DNA of 64,000 bases from Neoaquamicrobium microcysteis (GCF_008180155.1 NZ_VSZS01000065.1:62001-126000), one strand, 5' to 3'. Shown: positions 34,724-43,288, counted from the stretch's first letter. Program-made: numbers and translations. The notes: generated by a model from the sequence alone, not told the origin.

Positions 34724-35697
34724 CCATTGAATTGATTGCCTATCAGAAACCCGAACACGGGCCGCATACAATCGAAGGCCTGTTGGCCCGGAGTGACCCG
34801 CGCGTCGGGAAACGTTACAGCGTTATTGGAAAACGCGTCAAGGAACTGGACGCGGAAGCCGAAGGGGCGTGGCGCGCAAAAGAAGCGACCGCAGCCGATC
34901 TGACGATTGCCACGACGGCTCGCTATAGAACCGAAGAGCGCGCAAGCGAGTACCCCCTGCACGATTTCACCGCCGAAATGGCGAAAGCCGTTGAGGCCGA
35001 AAAGCTGGCCAAAGAGATTGACTCCAAGCAGAGTCAAAAGCTCACACGTGTCCAGTCGCGCGCGCACATCAACCGTGAGCAATTCGCGGCCGTGACGCGA
35101 TATCTCGCGGGACGGAAAACAGGAAGCGGCCTCGCCTTCTTCGAGTCCGCCGCATACTCTGACGATCACGACGACCCGCTAGGCGCAAGCGCTGCACGCA
35201 TGGCGACACTGGCAGACCGGCAGGAGAGGCGTGAGGACGCATTCAACTCGCACCAGCCCGAAGAAGTCGTGGTCCGCACGCTGTTGCGGCAGCTCGACCA
35301 GCGCGCGAACATAGGCGCTATCGAGATTTCCGGGCTCCACGGTGAGCGCCGAACGCCATCGTTCTCGTTACCGTCGGTAAGCATCAAGGCTCAACCCGCG
35401 CTCGACACCGGCAATGCCTTCCCGCGCGTACCGGATATGGAAGCGCTCGCCTGTCGCCATTGGCGCGATGAGCTTGCGGCTGAAATTCAGGAAAAGGTCG
35501 CGGCCGAGTACGCCGCGATTCCAACCGAACAGATTCTTGACGCCGACAAGCGCCGCAAGCTGCTTCGTTCACTCGACGCGGAAATCTTGGAGCTTCAACG
35601 CGAGATCGCCGATTTGACGTGGTCGCTGATCGATGCTGGGCACGACACAGACTTCCCGGCTGTCTTGCCCGCCCGCGCCATCTTGGGCGTCGAATAG
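34720..35697 (+). CDS. Element protein, helical, unknown function
   Basis: A 325-residue hydrophilic protein translationally coupled to alpA. It is rich in charged helices with coiled-coil character (about residues 35-115 and 275-315, the latter KRRKLLRSLDAEILELQREI). No catalytic motif or membrane segment is visible, and I do not recognise a family. By place it belongs to the early, control or replication part of the element. Confidence 0.7.
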   Translation: MTIELIAYQKPEHGPHTIEGLLARSDPRVGKRYSVIGKRVKELDAEAEGAWRAKEATAADLTIATTARYRTEERASEYPLHDFTAEMAKAVEAEKLAKEIDSKQSQKLTRVQSRAHINREQFAAVTRYLAGRKTGSGLAFFESAAYSDDHDDPLGASAARMATLADRQERREDAFNSHQPEEVVVRTLLRQLDQRANIGAIEISGLHGERRTPSFSLPSVSIKAQPALDTGNAFPRVPDMEALACRHWRDELAAEIQEKVAAEYAAIPTEQILDADKRRKLLRSLDAEILELQREIADLTWSLIDAGHDTDFPAVLPARAILGVE

Positions 35698-35807
35698 CCA
35701 AAAACACCCGGCGCGGGCCGTCTTCCACCCGCGCTACCAGCGGGGCTGCGTTTTGTCGAAGGGCGCGGCCCCGCCCCCCCCTCAATCTGAAATTTAGGAG
35801 AAGTTGA

Positions 35808-36170
35808 ATGACAATCTTTGTCAGAATCGGCGCAACCGATGAAACCGAAATCCCCTGCCATAGCCTAGAACAGTGGCACGCCATGCTTGACGCCAACCGG
35901 CGCGGCGACATTGCAGCCGTCGAACGACTTCTGGCTACCCCGCCGAAGATGATCGCGATGGCCTCAATGCTGTTGGTTCCAACGGCTGACGAGGCCGACG
36001 AACTTCCCGAGTTCGCCCGCGAGTTTTGGCGCAAATACCGTCAGCGCAACGGCGAACCCGAGCCTGTCCAGCGAGACGGCGTCCAGTTCGACGTCGCGCC
36101 CAACCGGGCAAACAAGCGGACGAATGATCTTCTTCAGCGCATCGCCGAAATGGGAGGCGGTCAGCCGTGA
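35808..36170 (+). CDS. Small element protein, unknown function
   Basis: A 120-residue soluble acidic protein with a good ribosome site (AGGAGA) before the ATG at 35808. A helical middle (RGDIAAVERLLATPPKMIAM) resembles small phage helper proteins, but no family is recognised. Its stop overlaps the GTG of a 56-codon frame. Confidence 0.65.
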   Translation: MTIFVRIGATDETEIPCHSLEQWHAMLDANRRGDIAAVERLLATPPKMIAMASMLLVPTADEADELPEFAREFWRKYRQRNGEPEPVQRDGVQFDVAPNRANKRTNDLLQRIAEMGGGQP

Positions 36171-36337
36171 CCGCCACACCAGTGCCCGTTCGTGGCGAGC
36201 GCCCAACCGAACCGCTGGACGTTGCCGACGCCGACGACGCTTTCCGCGACCTGCTGTCAACGACACGCGATCCCGTCGCGGCGGCTGTCCTCGTCGCCGG
36301 GCTCCTAATCGCCGAAGCGCTTCGCGAGCGCCCCTAG
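36167..36337 (+). CDS. Short element protein (56 residues), unknown function
   Basis: A short frame (GTG 36167, overlapping the previous stop as GTGA, with GGAGG upstream). It begins MTATPVPVRGERPTEPLDVA and ends LIAEALRERP. The composition fits a real coding frame and the coupling supports translation. Function unknown. Confidence 0.55.
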   Translation: MTATPVPVRGERPTEPLDVADADDAFRDLLSTTRDPVAAAVLVAGLLIAEALRERP

Positions 36338-36448
36338 CGCGGCCGGCGGGTCGGAGCGGTTCTCTCCGGCGTTCCGGCCCGCCAACCTCTGTGGACGTTC
36401 ATGGATGCCCGTGGATCGTCGCTAAATTGCTGTTTTTGCTGCATAATT

Positions 36449-36464
36449 TATGCGCAAGCGCATA
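36449..36464. promoter_or_regulatory. Palindromic operator-like site before the primase gene
   Basis: TATGCGC and GCGCATA, separated by AA, form a perfect 7-bp inverted repeat in an AT-rich spot, 108 bp before the primase start. It has the look of a repressor site; the protein that binds it is unknown. Confidence 0.5.
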
Positions 36465-36488
36465 GCCGAAGCGCTTCTCGTTTCATGT

Positions 36489-36566
36489 TGTCGGGGCTTT
36501 CGGCTGGTCCCGACACAGGGGGCACGGGTGGTTCTCCTATGGCCGCTCGTGCCCGCCCCATAGGAG
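36489..36566 (+). promoter_or_regulatory. Structured leader with loop-to-Shine-Dalgarno pairing, before the primase gene
   Basis: Three elements lie in series. A hairpin has 7-bp arms at 36489-36495 and 36509-36515. A second hairpin has a 12-bp stem, two of the pairs GU (36520-36531 with 36543-36554), and an 11-base loop. The last 9 bases of that loop, CTCCTATGG (36534-36542), are fully complementary to CCATAGGAG (36558-36566), which is the ribosome site of the primase start at 36572. Only 3 bases separate the stem from that site, so a pseudoknot is possible. Its use as a translation switch is inference. Confidence 0.6.
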
Positions 36567-36571
36567 TCTGC

Positions 36572-37624
36572 ATGACCCAGCCGACCTTTGATCTTGATGG
36601 CGCGCGGCGTCACCTATCTGCCCTGACAGGTGAGCCGGACCCCGTCGTCGCTTTTCAGCTTTTCAGCGACGCCGACAAGACCAACACACGCCTTGCACGA
36701 GGGTTGCACGGCCGCCTAGACGACGTGCTGCCTCGTCTAACGGAAGCCCAGCGCCATGGATGCGGCGTCTTCGTGAGCGTCAACGAAACCGATGGCCGCG
36801 CCCGACGCAAAGAGAATATGCGCCATGCCCGCGCGCTCTTCCTCGATATGGACGGTGCGCCCTTGCCGGACACGTGGACCGTTGAGCCGCACCTAGTCGT
36901 GGCATCGTCCTGCCACGATGGCGTGAGCAAGTTTCAGTGCTGGTGGTTTGTTCAGCCCACTACCAAATGGGACGTATGGCAAAAGACAGAACGGGCGCTT
37001 GTCGAGCGCTACGGCGGCGATCCTAAATGTACGCTGACCACACAAGTTGGCAGGCTGGCGGGCTTCTACCACCTGAAGCGCCCGGCGCATCCGTGGCAGG
37101 TTCGTATTGTCCACGATGCTGGCGACGTGGCGCGGCACACGCTTGACGATCTGGTGGAAGCCTTCGGCTTCGACTTGTCCGCGATCACGCTGCCCCGCGC
37201 GCCTCACGTCAATGCTGGCGACCGGCCGCCGCCCAATGGCTGGGATGCTGACTTTGACGTCCTTGCCGCCCGCCGCCTTGTATCGGACCCCGATAACTGG
37301 ACCGCCACGAGCGACGGGGCCGTTAGTATCTATCAGATGGCCTGCCGTCTGCGCGATCTTGGTATTTCGCAAGGACTCGCCGTCGAACTGATCCGCGAAC
37401 ACGTTCCGGTTTTCCCCGATGCATGGCCTGACGATCATGTGGAGCGCAAGACCGCGCACGCATACCGCTACGGCCAGAACGACGCGGGCGTGTCGAGCCT
37501 TGAGGCCGACCGGCTCCACTTCGCCAACGCATTTTCCGATGACGACCTATTGCGGCGCGTCGATGCGGAAGAGAAGGCAAGAGCCGCTGCGATGTTCGGG
37601 CGCAAGGTGTCCGACCATGCGTGA
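36572..37624 (+). CDS. RepB-like DNA primase-domain protein
   Basis: A 350-residue protein whose N-terminal 200 residues resemble the archaeal/eukaryotic-type primase of mobile-element RepB proteins: GVFVSVNETDGRARRKENM, the acidic ALFLDMDGAPL, LVVASSCHDGVSKFQCWWFV and the VGRLAGFYHLKRPAHPW segment. It should make primers for replication of the excised element. The ATG at 36572 has AGGAG behind it; upstream in-frame ATGs lie in the structured leader. It overlaps the helicase gene by 8 bp. Confidence 0.8.
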   Translation: MTQPTFDLDGARRHLSALTGEPDPVVAFQLFSDADKTNTRLARGLHGRLDDVLPRLTEAQRHGCGVFVSVNETDGRARRKENMRHARALFLDMDGAPLPDTWTVEPHLVVASSCHDGVSKFQCWWFVQPTTKWDVWQKTERALVERYGGDPKCTLTTQVGRLAGFYHLKRPAHPWQVRIVHDAGDVARHTLDDLVEAFGFDLSAITLPRAPHVNAGDRPPPNGWDADFDVLAARRLVSDPDNWTATSDGAVSIYQMACRLRDLGISQGLAVELIREHVPVFPDAWPDDHVERKTAHAYRYGQNDAGVSSLEADRLHFANAFSDDDLLRRVDAEEKARAAAMFGRKVSDHA

Positions 37625-39248
37625 CCTGCCCACCGATCTGGAAACCGAAACGGAGACGGAACCGCACAACCGCTTCACTCACCTTTTCGCCATCACTCCG
37701 AAGCGCCGGGAACGACTGTTCCGGCCCGACAACCTGACGCTCCTTGCGGAACTGAAGGTCACGCACCGGGCGATGTACGAACGCTTGATGCGCCACCTTA
37801 CCGACAACGGCGTATCGAAGCTGCGTGAACTTGAAGCGGCCGTGGACAGGCGAGTTCGGGCAATCGAGAAGGCCGCGCGCAATCGTGGTGAGCCGGACAG
37901 CGGCAACGTCTCCCCGCTCGCCATGGCCCGGCGCTTTCGTGATGAGGTCCACCCCACGTTGCTCTGGTATGAAAGCGATTGGCTGCTCTACCGTGGCACC
38001 CACTATGATCTGGTTGAGCCCGATCTTGTGAAGCGCGACGTCTACGCCTTCATTGAAGATGCTGGCGGATCGCCCGACGCAAAGACAGTCAGCAATGTGC
38101 TGGACGCCCTGAAGGGCGTGGCGCTAGTCGAGCGCGGAACCTTTGCGCCCCCTTGCTGGCTGGACGCCGAAGAGGGCGACTTGCCCGCAGGGAAAATCCT
38201 GGCATGTGGCAACGGCCTATTGCACCTGCCCACCGGTGCGTTGTTGCCGTCGTCGTCGCGGTTCTTCACGCGCAACGGCTTGCCATATGACTATGACCCC
38301 GCAGCGCCGGAACCGGCTCACTGGCTGAAATTCCTTGCCGATCTATGGGGCCATGATCCCGAACAAATTAGGCTGTTGCAGGAACTATTCGGTTATCTGC
38401 TGATCCCCGATACCAGCCTGCAAAAGTTCTTCGTCCTGCTGGGGCCGCCGCGTAGCGGCAAGGGCACAATTCTGCGTGTGCTGGACCGCCTCCTAGGATC
38501 GACCAGCATATGCAGCCCGACGCTGGAGCATCTTGGGACGCGGTTCGGCCTTCAGGGCACACTAGGCAAGACGCTTGCCGTCATCGCCGATATGCGTCTT
38601 CCGACCGGGCGCAACGCCGACCGCCAGAACATCGTCGGCAACATTCTGCGCATCGTTGGCGAAGACCCGGTGGACGTAGAGCGCAAACACGTCGGCGGCG
38701 CGCTGACTGTTCGGCTCGCTATCCGCATCCTGATAGCCACGAACTTACCACCCGCCCTGCCGGACGTCAGCGGAGCGCTGACCGGCCGTCTCGTAGCGTT
38801 GAAAATGACAGAGTCTTTCCTTGGCCGTGAAGACCTGACACTGGACCGCCGGCTTCAAGCCGAACTCCCCGGAATCCTCAATTGGGCTATCGGGGGCTGG
38901 CGGCGCTTGCATGAGCAAGGCCATTTCACGGTCACGGCCGCCAGCCGCGACGTTGCCGACAACATGGCCGATCTGGCTTCGCCCCTAAACGCCTTCCTGC
39001 GCGATTGCTGTGAACTGGACCCCGAAGTATCGACGCCGAAAGGGGACGTATGGGCGGCATACCAATCATGGACGCTTCAGCAGGATTTGCCTCTTGGATA
39101 TTCCAGCCCGAATTTCTTCCATCGCGATCTGGAGGTAGCGGCCCGGCACAAGATCAAGACCGTTCGGCCTCGTGGCGATGATGGCCGCTCTTATCATTGG
39201 GCCGGTATTCGGATGTTGCAGCCTGCCCCTCACCCCGAAAGGAGTTAG
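37617..39248 (+). CDS. P4-type superfamily 3 helicase (primase C-terminal family)
   Basis: A 543-residue replicative helicase of the phage/plasmid P4 alpha type. The D5_N-like middle precedes an SF3 ATPase with Walker A GPPRSGKG (residues 276-283, K282), Walker B-like LAVIADMRLP, and a sensor segment RILIATNLPPALPD. Coupled to the primase gene, it gives a two-gene split of the usual primase-helicase. Together with the downstream inverted repeat it suggests self-directed replication after excision. Confidence 0.9.
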   Translation: MRDLPTDLETETETEPHNRFTHLFAITPKRRERLFRPDNLTLLAELKVTHRAMYERLMRHLTDNGVSKLRELEAAVDRRVRAIEKAARNRGEPDSGNVSPLAMARRFRDEVHPTLLWYESDWLLYRGTHYDLVEPDLVKRDVYAFIEDAGGSPDAKTVSNVLDALKGVALVERGTFAPPCWLDAEEGDLPAGKILACGNGLLHLPTGALLPSSSRFFTRNGLPYDYDPAAPEPAHWLKFLADLWGHDPEQIRLLQELFGYLLIPDTSLQKFFVLLGPPRSGKGTILRVLDRLLGSTSICSPTLEHLGTRFGLQGTLGKTLAVIADMRLPTGRNADRQNIVGNILRIVGEDPVDVERKHVGGALTVRLAIRILIATNLPPALPDVSGALTGRLVALKMTESFLGREDLTLDRRLQAELPGILNWAIGGWRRLHEQGHFTVTAASRDVADNMADLASPLNAFLRDCCELDPEVSTPKGDVWAAYQSWTLQQDLPLGYSSPNFFHRDLEVAARHKIKTVRPRGDDGRSYHWAGIRMLQPAPHPERS

Positions 39249-39252
39249 CGCC

Positions 39253-40035
39253 ATGTCCAAGGAAAAGGCCCTCGTGGCACGTGGCGCTGGCAAATGGGGC
39301 TTGGACGATTTCCCCAAGACCGGTTGGGAATGCGTGGGCACCACGGACTTGGGCAGCGCGGTCGCCACGTGTGAAATGTGCGAGTATATGGCGATCCGTT
39401 ATGTCCAGCACATGCAGCACCCCAGCGGTCTTGAACTGAAAGCGGGCTGCGAATGCGCCGGGCACATGACGGGCGATCTGGTGGCTGCACAAGGCCGTGA
39501 TAAGGCCATGAGGAATGCCGCTTCCCGTCATCGAAACCGTCAAAGATCACTTGAGAAGGACAAACGGCGGCTGGAGCCGTTGCGGAACAATCCTTCTGCG
39601 ATCCGGCAGATTCAAAGCATCCACCGCCGGGCCATGATCCGGGCAAGTGAGGCGACCGCCGAATACGAGAAGCATCCCAGCACGCCGCATTTCGACATGG
39701 AACTTGAGGCAGGCATGTTTGCCTTAGAGGCCGAAGCGGCCGTGGAAGCTGTCAAACAACAGCAGCCACCATACCGACTTCGCAAGGAACTATTGGCCTC
39801 CCATTGGACGCCGACTCCAAAAGGCCAGCGGCTCGAAACCTCACAAGGCGATATGGTGCAAGCATTCCAACGTGCGGACGGCTCATTCAGCTTTGGCTAT
39901 CAGTTGCGCAGACGGAAGATGGTGTGGTCGGCTAAAGAGTTCCCGACACTTGAGCAAGCCATGAGCAAAGGTCGGATGTATCTGATCCTAGACTTGAGAA
40001 GGGCGGGCAGACTGCCAGAGTTGCCGAAGCTGTAG
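39253..40035 (+). CDS. Element protein with cysteine pairs, unknown function
   Basis: A 260-residue basic protein (ATG 39253 behind AAAGGAG, 4 bp after the helicase). Near the N-terminus CEMCEY and, about 30 residues later, CECAGH give a CxxC...CxC set with a histidine, which could bind zinc. A helical stretch rich in arginine and lysine follows (residues about 85-115). The C-terminal LRRRKMVWSAKEFPTLEQAM part looks like a small folded domain. Proteins of this size are common after P4-type helicases, but I cannot name the function. Confidence 0.68.
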   Translation: MSKEKALVARGAGKWGLDDFPKTGWECVGTTDLGSAVATCEMCEYMAIRYVQHMQHPSGLELKAGCECAGHMTGDLVAAQGRDKAMRNAASRHRNRQRSLEKDKRRLEPLRNNPSAIRQIQSIHRRAMIRASEATAEYEKHPSTPHFDMELEAGMFALEAEAAVEAVKQQQPPYRLRKELLASHWTPTPKGQRLETSQGDMVQAFQRADGSFSFGYQLRRRKMVWSAKEFPTLEQAMSKGRMYLILDLRRAGRLPELPKL

Positions 40036-40070
40036 CCACGGACATGCTGTCATGGTGGCCATGGGCGATC

Positions 40071-40243
40071 TGGTCCGGGTGGTCTAGGCGGTCACACCCT
40101 TTTCCCGCCCTTTAGGAATTTCTCGCACACACATATCCTCTATCCATATTTTATCGCGCACGGAAAATTTCACACATAATAGATGTGTGTGAGAAAAGCC
40201 GAATAGGCGGACAAGGGTGTGACCGCCTAGACCACCTAGACCA
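40071..40243. repeat. Large inverted repeat with 9-bp iterons (candidate origin)
   Basis: Perfect 24-bp arms at 40078-40101 and 40213-40236 enclose 111 bp. The outer edges consist of 9-bp units: CCTAGACCA twice at 40226-40243, and in the opposite direction TGGTCCGGG (40071-40079) and TGGTCTAGG (40080-40088). Inside is a second inverted repeat (TTTCTC..ACACACAT, 40119-40134, with ATGTGTGTGAGAAA, 40183-40196) around a very AT-rich centre. Iterons, cruciform arms and an AT-rich core beside the replication genes fit a replication origin; oriT is an alternative. Confidence 0.7.
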
Positions 40244-40363
40244 TGGCCGGCCACAACAGCGACCTTCATGGGCGACTACGATGCGGCCGGACTGTTGCTT
40301 CAGGTTTTTCCGACTGCCAAGATCATGCGAATATGCGCACTGTCCGTTAGGAGATGCCCCAGC

Positions 40364-40729
40364 ATGTCAGCGAAAACCGCGATGTTGCTGTATCTGGCCC
40401 TTGCCACTCCGGCCTTGGCTGAAGAACCAACGGTGGCACTATGGGGCTGGGGAGGCGAAAGCTGTGGTCGCTGGCTTGAAATCCGACAAGGTCGCGCGAC
40501 AATGCCGCGCGCTAACGAAGCCATGACCCAATGGGTTCTCGGCTACCTGACCGCCTACAATACCTTTGTTAGTCGTACAGGTGACGTTTTCGCAAGGACC
40601 GATGCAGCGGCTATAAACGTGCTCGTTGATCGTGAATGTTCATCGGAGCCACAACAGCTTATCGCACCAGCGGTTGCCACTGTTATCCGCCTGCAAGAAC
40701 ATCGCGAGGATGGCGGCTCCGACGAATGA
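40364..40729 (+). CDS. Secreted small protein, Rap1a-immunity-like
   Basis: A 121-residue protein with a clear signal peptide (residues 1-19, TAMLLYLALATPALA) and two or more cysteines likely to pair (ESCGRW and DREC). The segment TQWVLGYLTAYN followed by an alpha-helical C-terminus resembles the Rap1a/Tai periplasmic immunity group common in rhizobia; the match is by eye only. ATG 40364 is chosen for the signal peptide, with GGAG about ten bases before. It is element cargo; an immunity or envelope role is inference. Confidence 0.62.
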   Translation: MSAKTAMLLYLALATPALAEEPTVALWGWGGESCGRWLEIRQGRATMPRANEAMTQWVLGYLTAYNTFVSRTGDVFARTDAAAINVLVDRECSSEPQQLIAPAVATVIRLQEHREDGGSDE

Positions 40730-41235
40730 CTTTGAGGCCGGCCAGAATTTTTCCGGCTGGCGGGTCCTCCCTGCGATTCAAATGCCATGCGGGGGTGCGA
40801 AGCGCGATCTGTGCCCAGCTATAGGATTTTCGTCCTATAGACTACCCGATTTGCCCGGCAACAGGACAGGAATGTTGTCCTATATGGCTTTCGGCCTACC
40901 GTCGCTTTGGTGTTGGGGTTGAAAGCCGAGTCGCGTGCGGGACGCCGGGCCGGCTGAAAGGCTTGCGGCTTATGGCATTGCCGAATTTGACCGGGTAGTT
41001 CGCCTTTTCGACCCGCATAGCCGTTGCCGTTCATTCGACAACGGAAGGGTGGGTTTTTTGGCCGTTGCGGTGCCGGGAGCGCGATGAGCCTGCAAAGCGC
41101 ACCAATACAGGCGGAACGCAATAGTTAATTGCATGCTCTATCGGACGAACGTATGATGCCACGTCGCCCGAAGTTCAACGGCACACGGGCGCTTGGGAGA
41201 GTAAATCGCGCTTTCGCCCCATGTGGAGAAAGCTT
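40730..41235. other. Non-coding stretch with stem-loops in the element
   Basis: About 500 bp without a supportable gene. A hairpin with 8-bp arms CTATAGGA/TCCTATAG (40820-40841, loop TTTTCG) and a second, AGGACA/TGTCCT (40863-40881), share the unit GTCCTATA. The right part reads in several frames without ribosome sites. Confidence 0.45.
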
Positions 41236-41640
41236 ATGTCTCATTTCGGCTTGTCGTACTACGGCATCGCTAGTCCGAAGCAGTTGACCGTTATGAGGAC
41301 GGCGCTGGACGCCTATTGCAAGCGCAACGGCATTGAGTCCAACGACCTAGAACGTGAAGATATTGGCCGGTTGATAGTCACACTCTTCAGCAACGGTGCG
41401 ACTACGGCCCGCCAACTGGACATCGCGCTTGAGATGGTCGCGGCATGCACTTCCGCGTCCAAAACTCGCACCATGGGCAAAATGTCCGCCTCCCCAGCGG
41501 AAGCCTCCTGCCCATCGGCCAACCCCTCTTACAGGAGTCATCGTCGGTGGAGGCCTGTGCTCAAAGGGCTTGCCCATCTTCGGGCGTGGCGTTCGCGCCG
41601 ACGTCGTGGTCGGGATGAGGAAGGTTCCAAGGAACGCTAG
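41236..41640 (+). CDS. Small element protein, unknown function, doubtful C-terminus
   Basis: A frame of 134 residues with ATG 41236 behind GGAGA. The first 70 residues (YYGIASPKQLTVMRTALDAY, then DLEREDIGRLIVTLFSNGAT) have the look of a real helical protein known in several rhizobial genomes. After about residue 80 the sequence turns into serine, proline and arginine-rich text and may be out-of-frame reading, so the 3' part could be degraded. Confidence 0.55.
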   Translation: MSHFGLSYYGIASPKQLTVMRTALDAYCKRNGIESNDLEREDIGRLIVTLFSNGATTARQLDIALEMVAACTSASKTRTMGKMSASPAEASCPSANPSYRSHRRWRPVLKGLAHLRAWRSRRRRGRDEEGSKER

Positions 41641-41892
41641 AGGATCGAGCCGGAGGCCAAGCGTGGTTATCGAGTACGCGCTGACCGTGCCGCATGGCAG
41701 CACCTCAAAATGGTTATCCGGGAATGCGGCGCTAGCATAGGGCCTCGACAGATTGCCAGTCTATGAAAGGGCTACATCGTCTGCTATCATCAATTGCAGC
41801 GGCCCCTCCATACAACAATAATGCCGCGCTTACCACTCACGTCACCTTAGAGCCATTGGCCAATCTGCTTTTGTTTGGCACGAGGTGACAGC

Positions 41893-42198
41893 ATGGCATT
41901 CCACAACGTCGGAAATTATTGGCTCGCCAATGGCGGTTCCATGTGGGTAACGATCCGATTCACACCTGCGGGCGTCGGCGTGGATCGCGGGGCCCAATGG
42001 ATCATGGCCGATCCCAAGCCCTTCAACACCTTCCCGACTCCATCGGGAACTACCCAGCTCGAATCCAGCCGTTTTCAGAAGCGCTTCGTATATCGCAACG
42101 GCGGAACGGATTGGTCCTACAACTGCCTAGTTGAGAACACGCGTTCACCCGGTTGGAATGCGACGCATTTCAGTCTGACGGGAGGCGGCAATGTCTAG
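41893..42198 (+). CDS. Element cargo protein, beta-rich, unknown function
   Basis: A 101-residue protein with GAGGTGA before the ATG at 41893. Short alternating hydrophobic strands, many aromatic residues and asparagines (FHNVGNYWLANGGSMWVTIR; ENTRSPGWNATHFSLTGG) point to a small beta-sandwich, perhaps lectin- or pore-toxin-like. No signal peptide. It overlaps the next gene by 8 bp, so the two are made together. Confidence 0.6.
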   Translation: MAFHNVGNYWLANGGSMWVTIRFTPAGVGVDRGAQWIMADPKPFNTFPTPSGTTQLESSRFQKRFVYRNGGTDWSYNCLVENTRSPGWNATHFSLTGGGNV

Positions 42199-42487
42199 CG
42201 AACTCAATATGCTCATTATCCGCGACGAAAACGGTGAGGTCATCGGGGCGCGAATCGATGAACCCAACGAGTATGGCATCGTAACGTTCATCACTCCCTC
42301 GACACCTTCACACACTCTTTATCAGGTGTCGGACTTCCCTAGGGAGATTGCTGCCTTGACCGATCCGAACGCGTTCCAGACTGCCATTAACGGGCATGTC
42401 CGTTCAATCGCGGCAAATCTCACTCTGACAACTGCGGATGAATTGAACGCGCAATATTCCCGACTTTTGGATGCACAGGGCAAGTAG
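42191..42487 (+). CDS. Element cargo protein, partner of the beta-rich protein
   Basis: A 98-residue soluble acidic protein beginning inside the end of the previous gene. An N-terminal strand-turn-strand (MLIIRDENGEVIGARIDEPN) is followed by a helical half (PNAFQTAINGHVRSIAANLT). The overlap suggests obligate co-expression, as in toxin-immunity or complex pairs, but nothing else supports that. Confidence 0.58.
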   Translation: MSSELNMLIIRDENGEVIGARIDEPNEYGIVTFITPSTPSHTLYQVSDFPREIAALTDPNAFQTAINGHVRSIAANLTLTTADELNAQYSRLLDAQGK

Positions 42488-42499
42488 ACTGGCAACTGA

Positions 42500-42841
42500 A
42501 TGACGCAGATACCCAATGACGGCCGTTCGCGACATGGGGCGCAAGAAGGAACCTTACAGGCTGACTACGATGCCTTAATTGCGCGCCACGTCGCGGCCGG
42601 TTGGTCCGAAGGCGAATTGGCGCTCGCCATGGAACGGCTAGCGCAAGAGCATATAGGGAACTTGGCGAGGCACGATGCCAGTGAGCTATCGACGGCGGCA
42701 CGCTACGAAGCGCAGTTCTCCGACTTGCCAGTGGGTGACGACGAGCCGCCTAGCGTCCGCAGGAAGGCGCTGGCGTATGGAGCCCTGATAATCGTGGCGG
42801 GTGTGCTGGTGACGCTGCTAGGGGCGCTGGTGGCTATCTAA
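42500..42841 (+). CDS. Small protein with C-terminal membrane anchor
   Basis: A 113-residue protein with a cytosolic helical part (residues 1-88) and one C-terminal transmembrane helix (YGALIIVAGVLVTLLGALVA). It starts 12 bp after the gene pair on the same strand and may form an operon with it. Tail-anchored topology; unknown function. Confidence 0.6.
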   Translation: MTQIPNDGRSRHGAQEGTLQADYDALIARHVAAGWSEGELALAMERLAQEHIGNLARHDASELSTAARYEAQFSDLPVGDDEPPSVRRKALAYGALIIVAGVLVTLLGALVAI

Positions 42842-43209
42842 ATCCTGGACTTCCGCCACCCGGCCGCGCGCGCTTCGGCCTCGCTGCAAAACCAGCGTTC
42901 GCCATGTTGAGGCGATATCACCGTGTCGTGGTAATACCGCTGGCCGGGGACGTGATAGATGCGCTCGCCAGTCTCAATCGACACGTTGCCTTTGATCGTG
43001 CAGCCCGAACCGGGAGCCATCGCTTTGAAGCTTCCGAGCGATGCACCGCCGGACGTGTAGCCAACGCCCGCCGCGCTCGCCAGCAACAAGCCAGTCAGCA
43101 TCGCCGGCACGGATAGCCTCTTGCGCGCCGCTCGCTTGCGGCGGGCCTCTTCGTCAAAGCGATACTTGCGCGCACCGCGCCAGTTCGATGAGTAGTCACG
43201 ACGGGCCAT
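42838..43209 (-). CDS. Membrane-anchored sunset-domain-like protein
   Basis: A 123-residue protein: a basic N-terminus, one transmembrane helix (VPAMLTGLLLASAAGVGYTS, residues about 34-54) and a C-terminal domain IKGNVSIETGERIYHVPGQR ending GERWFCSEAEARAAGWRKSR. That domain is typical of rhizobial ExoI/nuclease-associated sunset domains with two cysteines. It converges with the tail-anchored gene, overlapping by 4 bp. No nuclease domain is attached here. Confidence 0.75.
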   Translation of the reverse strand: MARRDYSSNWRGARKYRFDEEARRKRAARKRLSVPAMLTGLLLASAAGVGYTSGGASLGSFKAMAPGSGCTIKGNVSIETGERIYHVPGQRYYHDTVISPQHGERWFCSEAEARAAGWRKSRI

Positions 43210-43288
43210 TGTGACACGATGACCGAAAGCGCATGATGTTTGATGAAGCTAACCAGTAGGATTTGAGCGAATGGCACGTGGCGGGTGT

